From Membranipora membranacea (taxonomy: Eukaryota > Bryozoa > Gymnolaemata > Cheilostomatida > Membraniporidae): a stretch of 64,000 bases of DNA. Below, piece by piece: positions 59,752 through 64,000 of the stretch. The notes beneath the pieces were generated by a model. That model did no database searches. It was given only the letters and a program-made list of their open reading frames with translations, and was not told the origin of the DNA. The stretch covers positions 17,915,387 through 17,979,386 of the forward strand of contig OU612069.1 in assembly GCA_914767715.1 (NCBI GenBank), read 5' to 3'. A program made the position numbers and the translations under genes. The first letter of the stretch is position 1. The number at the start of each line of letters is the position of its first letter.

Positions 59752-62700
59752 ATGTCAAACGACTCTTGACAAAAACAAAATTTGGATTCTTTTTGATATG
59801 ATGCGATACTGTAAAAGGATTCTTGATTGTTGTTTAAAAAGTAATATTTTGCAAACGAAGGTCCTCCGCTGTCTGCGTAAACTTAATGCTAGTCGAGTCG
59901 GTTCAATCCTTGCAGGTTTTCAAAAAAGTTATACATCCTGCATATCATAATGGCCTTAGTCATACAAGTGTTATAGGTTGTGCTTTTGCAAGTTCTTTGA
60001 GTTAACAAACTATGTTCATCAGTTCTTTCCCTTGAATTTGAAACTCTTTCATGAGGTGAGAAACTGGATTTTTAAGGCTACTGGGCCTACACAACGGATT
60101 GTTGATCATAAATGATCCAGGTGTCACTCTGCCTTTTTATGAGAATAACTCTAATATCTAATCCAGTACTTGGTTAGCTTTCTAGATTGGTAGTATCCGT
60201 CGAGAAGAGGTAGTACCTAGTCTGAGCCACCCCGGCTTTTGCCCCCACCTGCCGGCCCCCCAGTGAGTACCGTGTTGCCAGCTACCCAGTTTGAGTATTG
60301 TTAGGTGCTAATAAATCTAATTATAGTGCTACACAGATGGATGGTGCGCATGGAAATTCGTTTTTAGAATAGCTCAAGATTAGTTATGAATGAAAAACCA
60401 CGCAGATTAGCATGATGGTTCTATGATAGTGACCTTATCTTTCTTTGTCTTGTGATTTGTATAAATAGTGAAGTTAGCCTGGTTCAAGATTGAACTTTTG
60501 CAGGTAGGTTGCAACAAGGAAATGTTTGGGATAGGAAACCTTGATGAACAGCAATTTCCTTATTTTTCACATCAACAATAATTTTCAACAACAAAAGAAT
60601 CATAAGGAAGACCTTGTCCTTTTTGGTATAGCAAGGAAACAAGGACTTAGTCATTTCCTACTCTTGAGTGGGAAACGTTTATAAGTTATAGGCAATGATA
60701 ATGTTACATGAACAAGGTCAACAACAAATCCAATATTTATTAGCGGCTGGTCAAGACAGTGCCAGTCAATTGATGCCAGTAATACACTTTGTTAAATACT
60801 CGATGTTTTGGTGCTTCTGTTTCCAAATAGGCTTAGAGCTACAGATAAACCCTGATAAGTGTCACAATAGGGCATCATTCGCACTCAAAATGCAGTGCCT
60901 ATTTCATGTGACTGTGGTCTGCTACATCACTTCAAAAAACAGAACCTTAGACATGGCCAGACTAGTTGAAGCTCACATAATTGTATGAATAGGTGATTGA
61001 AGCCTAAAATCTGAATAACATCTGTACAATGGGAATTACCCTGGAAATAGATTCATTTTATGAGTCTTCTGGGCTGAGGATCACAAGCTGGCCAGGAAAA
61101 CACATAAGTGCACAGTTCTTACAGCTGTGTTTTGGTTGTGTTTAATGATTTAGCTATGATTGTTTAATATTTAATGCTTCAGAACCAGAGAAATAACGGC
61201 AATATCGGGACAGTTGTATAAATTTCTATTGGTAGGGAGTGAAAGCACGTATAACATCATATTCTAGAGGTTTGTGTTAGCTCTGGCATAATTTTTAGCC
61301 TCAAATCTTCAGTCTCTCAAGTGTAATGCTAATTCTTTCTCAAACTGAGGCTAGGTTAACACATTAATGCATGATCCAGCAATCATAACATATGAGGGCA
61401 ACATGCCTGTTCCCACGCTATCAACAACATATTCATATGATACTTAGAGTCAAGGCATCATTCAGTCCATTGGTGAATGCGCTGTTTTTATACCTGCAAT
61501 ATTCCCTGAGTTCGTCTTAGAACACGTCTGGTGAGTTCATGGTGAGCTCATTATAATTAGTTATTGGATGAAATGATATACAGCGCAGTTATCAAGTTTT
61601 TTTACCATATTTATATGTACAAATATTAACAGCGTTTTGATTGTAAAGGCGGACAGCCTGACATATTGACTTATTTTCTTGGTCCCTTATAAATTTCTTT
61701 GATGTATTTGATCGTACCTCCAGCAGAAAAAGATCTGGAGTGATGGCTCACCAAACACTCCCCACTGTCATCTGTATGCCATTTTGTAATGGTGTATTTT
61801 TACAGGATGAATACTAGATCAAGTGATATCCAATTGTTCATTTAACATACAAATATGATGTATAATTGTGCTAGTAAGATTATTGGGAAGTAGTTAACCA
61901 ACAAAAAGAACCCAATGTGCTGCTACAATAGGTCAAAGGGTGTGTACTAGCTAGAAAATCCCTGTGCAGCCGGAAGTCCTCCTAAGTCAACAGTCTCATG
62001 GCAATAAGATTATCCACGTTCACACAATACCAGTAAGACAAACTAAGATAAAGAGATAGGCGAGTTACATTGTACAGTGGACATATTTATAAAGCATCAT
62101 TGCCTTGTGATCTTTACACCATTAAAGCCTAGCTACATGAGCTCACGAAATGTGTGGAATTGTCTTCCCACGCCACGCATGTCTTCATAGGCTACACACA
62201 CCTACTTTCCTTACCTTGTGACAACATTGCTAAGTGAGTGACCAATGAGCCATGACCAATGAGAAAAGAGTAATGACCAATTAAATACGTTCTGTTGTAC
62301 CAACTGGCCAATGACAGAAGCGTAGGTTCACAACGTGGTTAACAACAGGAACATGCTGGTCTCCGAATAGACGCATCGTTAGCGTGCCCAACGCCTTGGT
62401 TTGGCATGAACAACGCGTGGAATTGCCTCCCCACGCGATTTTGTGGGCCTGTCTAGCTACACCTTTACTGCGCCAGCATAGGCAAGGGGCGGTTGTTGGC
62501 TTAAGAGGACACTTGTGACTGCACAGGTAATTTCACATGAATTCTATTAATACAACTAGAAATTAATTGAAGCATAGCTAGTGCAGAATTATTTTAATAC
62601 TATCATAGGGTTGCATCTATGGGTTTTGAAGTGGTAGCGCTAAGCGGTGAGGGGCAGTGAAACGCCTTCCCACAGGGGCATATGGGGGGGGGGCATCCCC

Positions 62701-63285
62701 CAGAAATTTTTTTCAAAAAAAGAGGTATATATTATGTTCTAAGCCCATTTTTGAAGGCAAATTAACTATATTACTACTCTCAGTCAGAAGTATTTTTTTA
62801 GTATGTGGTTCTGTTGTTATACAAGATTCCAACCACATAAGAATTCAAAGCTCATTGGCAACTTGGCAAAAATTATGAATAGCATTAGAAAATTCCAACC
62901 TCGAAAGCTGAGGGCATTGTGTAAAATATGATTTTCAGCGTCACTCATTTGAAACTATTGTATATTTAATCACTGTAAAATCTCAAGACACCTGTCAATC
63001 CCTATTTGTATTATTTATCATCGTGTTTCCTGAGGCCAGTCTTAATCCATTATTCTACTCTCAACAACTTTGAATTAATGTACTGTAGAAATCTTGTTTA
63101 GCGACAGTACCAGTAGCAGTACTGGTTACCAGACAAGGAAAGTGCTTCGGTCTGTGGCTTTCTATAAATGTTTAAAATATATTTCATCAATGGTTGAAGT
63201 CTTATTGAAGAAATGTATTGGAGGACTGAATATGTTCTAATATGAACTATTGAATCTTGAACTTTTCTTTCCAAATACAGATAGA
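59752..63285. other. Intergenic spacer between the two D8C genes
   Basis: No gene recognised. Holds a GC-rich repeat at 60218-60266 matching 18575-18625. Sequence near 62155 (gtggaattgtcttcccacgc) is echoed at about 62417 (gtggaattgcctccccacgc), with several CCAATGA motifs between. A G-run lies at about 62684-62692. The first exon of the second D8C gene is expected here but was not located. Confidence 0.5.
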
Positions 63286-64000
63286 ATGGCTCGATCGCAA
63301 CTCGCAACAATAACCCTTGTCCTAGCGTGTGCTGCTAGCATCAAGTGTAGTTTGTATGATGCATCTGCAAACAGGGAGCTGGCCAGAATGAAGAAGCTTG
63401 TGGAAATCACCCACGACCAACTTCTGGAAGAAAAATGCCCCGATCCTTACAGCAAGGCTTCAAAAAGGCATCTCCTACAGTCTACTGATGATGGTGTCCA
63501 CTTGGAGATGATGTCCAAACTGTTCCAGCAACTGCGTGGAATGCTTGTCCAATGCAGGATGGACAAGTTTCAAACTACCTTCACACAAACCTCAACTAAA
63601 ATCGCCACCGCTGCCAAACCAACCACGACGGCAAAACCAACTACCACTGCAACACCAACTACCACTGCAACTTCAGTTAAACCACCAAAGGAATGCCAGT
63701 TCGCCACCAACCTGACAGAGCCATGGAGAGTTGACTACTCAGGAAGCAGACTCCAACCAATTAATGGTCGTCTCAATGAGGATACAAAGAGAATGATTGA
63801 ACAAGGTAGACCATGGTTTCGTTTCAGCGGCGAGGCAGGAAACATGCTTCTCAACAGGTGCGTGAAGCACATGAGCTGTGGTACCGGGGTCAACCTTTTC
63901 ACCAACAGTTCAATGCCGACTGAGGTTGGAGTGACCACCTCCATCGATTTGTATGGTGCTGACAGTGTAGGAAATTGTCAATACGCTATTGACAGAGCTA
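63286..64000 (+). CDS. Second secreted D8C-domain protein, cut by the window end
   Basis: Starts at the ATG at 63286, six bases after an AG acceptor (ccaaatacag), the same layout as the gene at 58945. The 238 visible codons give a signal peptide (L-A-T-I-T-L-V-L-A-C-A-A-S) and the same helical region with two cysteines (E-E-K-C-P-D, L-V-Q-C-R). A Thr-rich linker with repeated K-P-T-T-T-A / T-P-T-T-T-A follows, then the D8C-like domain (N-L-T-E-P-W-R, W-F-R-F-S-G-E-A-G-N, N-R-C-V, C-G-T). Identity to the first gene is high in the D8C part and lower in the linker. The last two family cysteines would lie beyond base 64000. Confidence 0.85.
   Translation, partial: MARSQLATITLVLACAASIKCSLYDASANRELARMKKLVEITHDQLLEEKCPDPYSKASKRHLLQSTDDGVHLEMMSKLFQQLRGMLVQCRMDKFQTTFTQTSTKIATAAKPTTTAKPTTTATPTTTATSVKPPKECQFATNLTEPWRVDYSGSRLQPINGRLNEDTKRMIEQGRPWFRFSGEAGNMLLNRCVKHMSCGTGVNLFTNSSMPTEVGVTTSIDLYGADSVGNCQYAIDRA

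Overview
The window is animal nuclear DNA. Genes are split by introns with GT/AG borders (many of 50-1000 bp), gene density is low, base composition is AT-rich, and the sequence carries tRNA-derived repeats, foldback DNA elements and a BEL/Pao LTR retrotransposon. D8C-type secreted proteins and NHL propellers with phase-1 exons suggest an early-branching invertebrate such as a sponge or cnidarian, but nothing here fixes the species.

Layout. 1-9.4 kb: exons of an NHL-type membrane receptor family on the minus strand (77-456; 7870-9367), with old duplicated repeats between. 9.8-13.2 kb: eight near-identical 425-bp tandem units, each with a minus-strand tRNA-like Pol III promoter. 14.0-14.4 kb: a large inverted-repeat element. 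17.7-21.4 kb: a nine-exon minus-strand gene of unknown function. 23-30 kb: mostly repeats, with one weak exon candidate. 30.7-33.4 kb: the best-preserved NHL gene (signal peptide, propeller, ectodomain modules). 33.9-36.3 kb: an NHL fragment, a hAT-like non-autonomous element, and a second tyrosine-motif receptor tail. 41.5-49.3 kb: a BEL/Pao element with long reading frames. 50.4-58.2 kb: the gene for cytosolic arginyl-tRNA synthetase on the minus strand, complete from before the catalytic domain to the stop codon. 58.9-64.0 kb: two tandem plus-strand genes for secreted D8C-domain proteins, the second cut by the window end.

The most interesting signal is the NHL cluster. Exons on one strand over about 36 kb encode a signal peptide, an NHL beta-propeller, small phase-1 ectodomain modules, a transmembrane helix, and a cytoplasmic tail with conserved tyrosine motifs (YxxL-x10-YxxI, ITAM-like, plus an upstream Y motif). 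No single locus in the window shows all parts. The receptor is therefore a composite inferred from paralogous exons. The second point of interest is the 425-bp array: the only long T-run of each unit lies just upstream of the next tRNA-like promoter, so each unit looks like a self-contained Pol III transcription unit.
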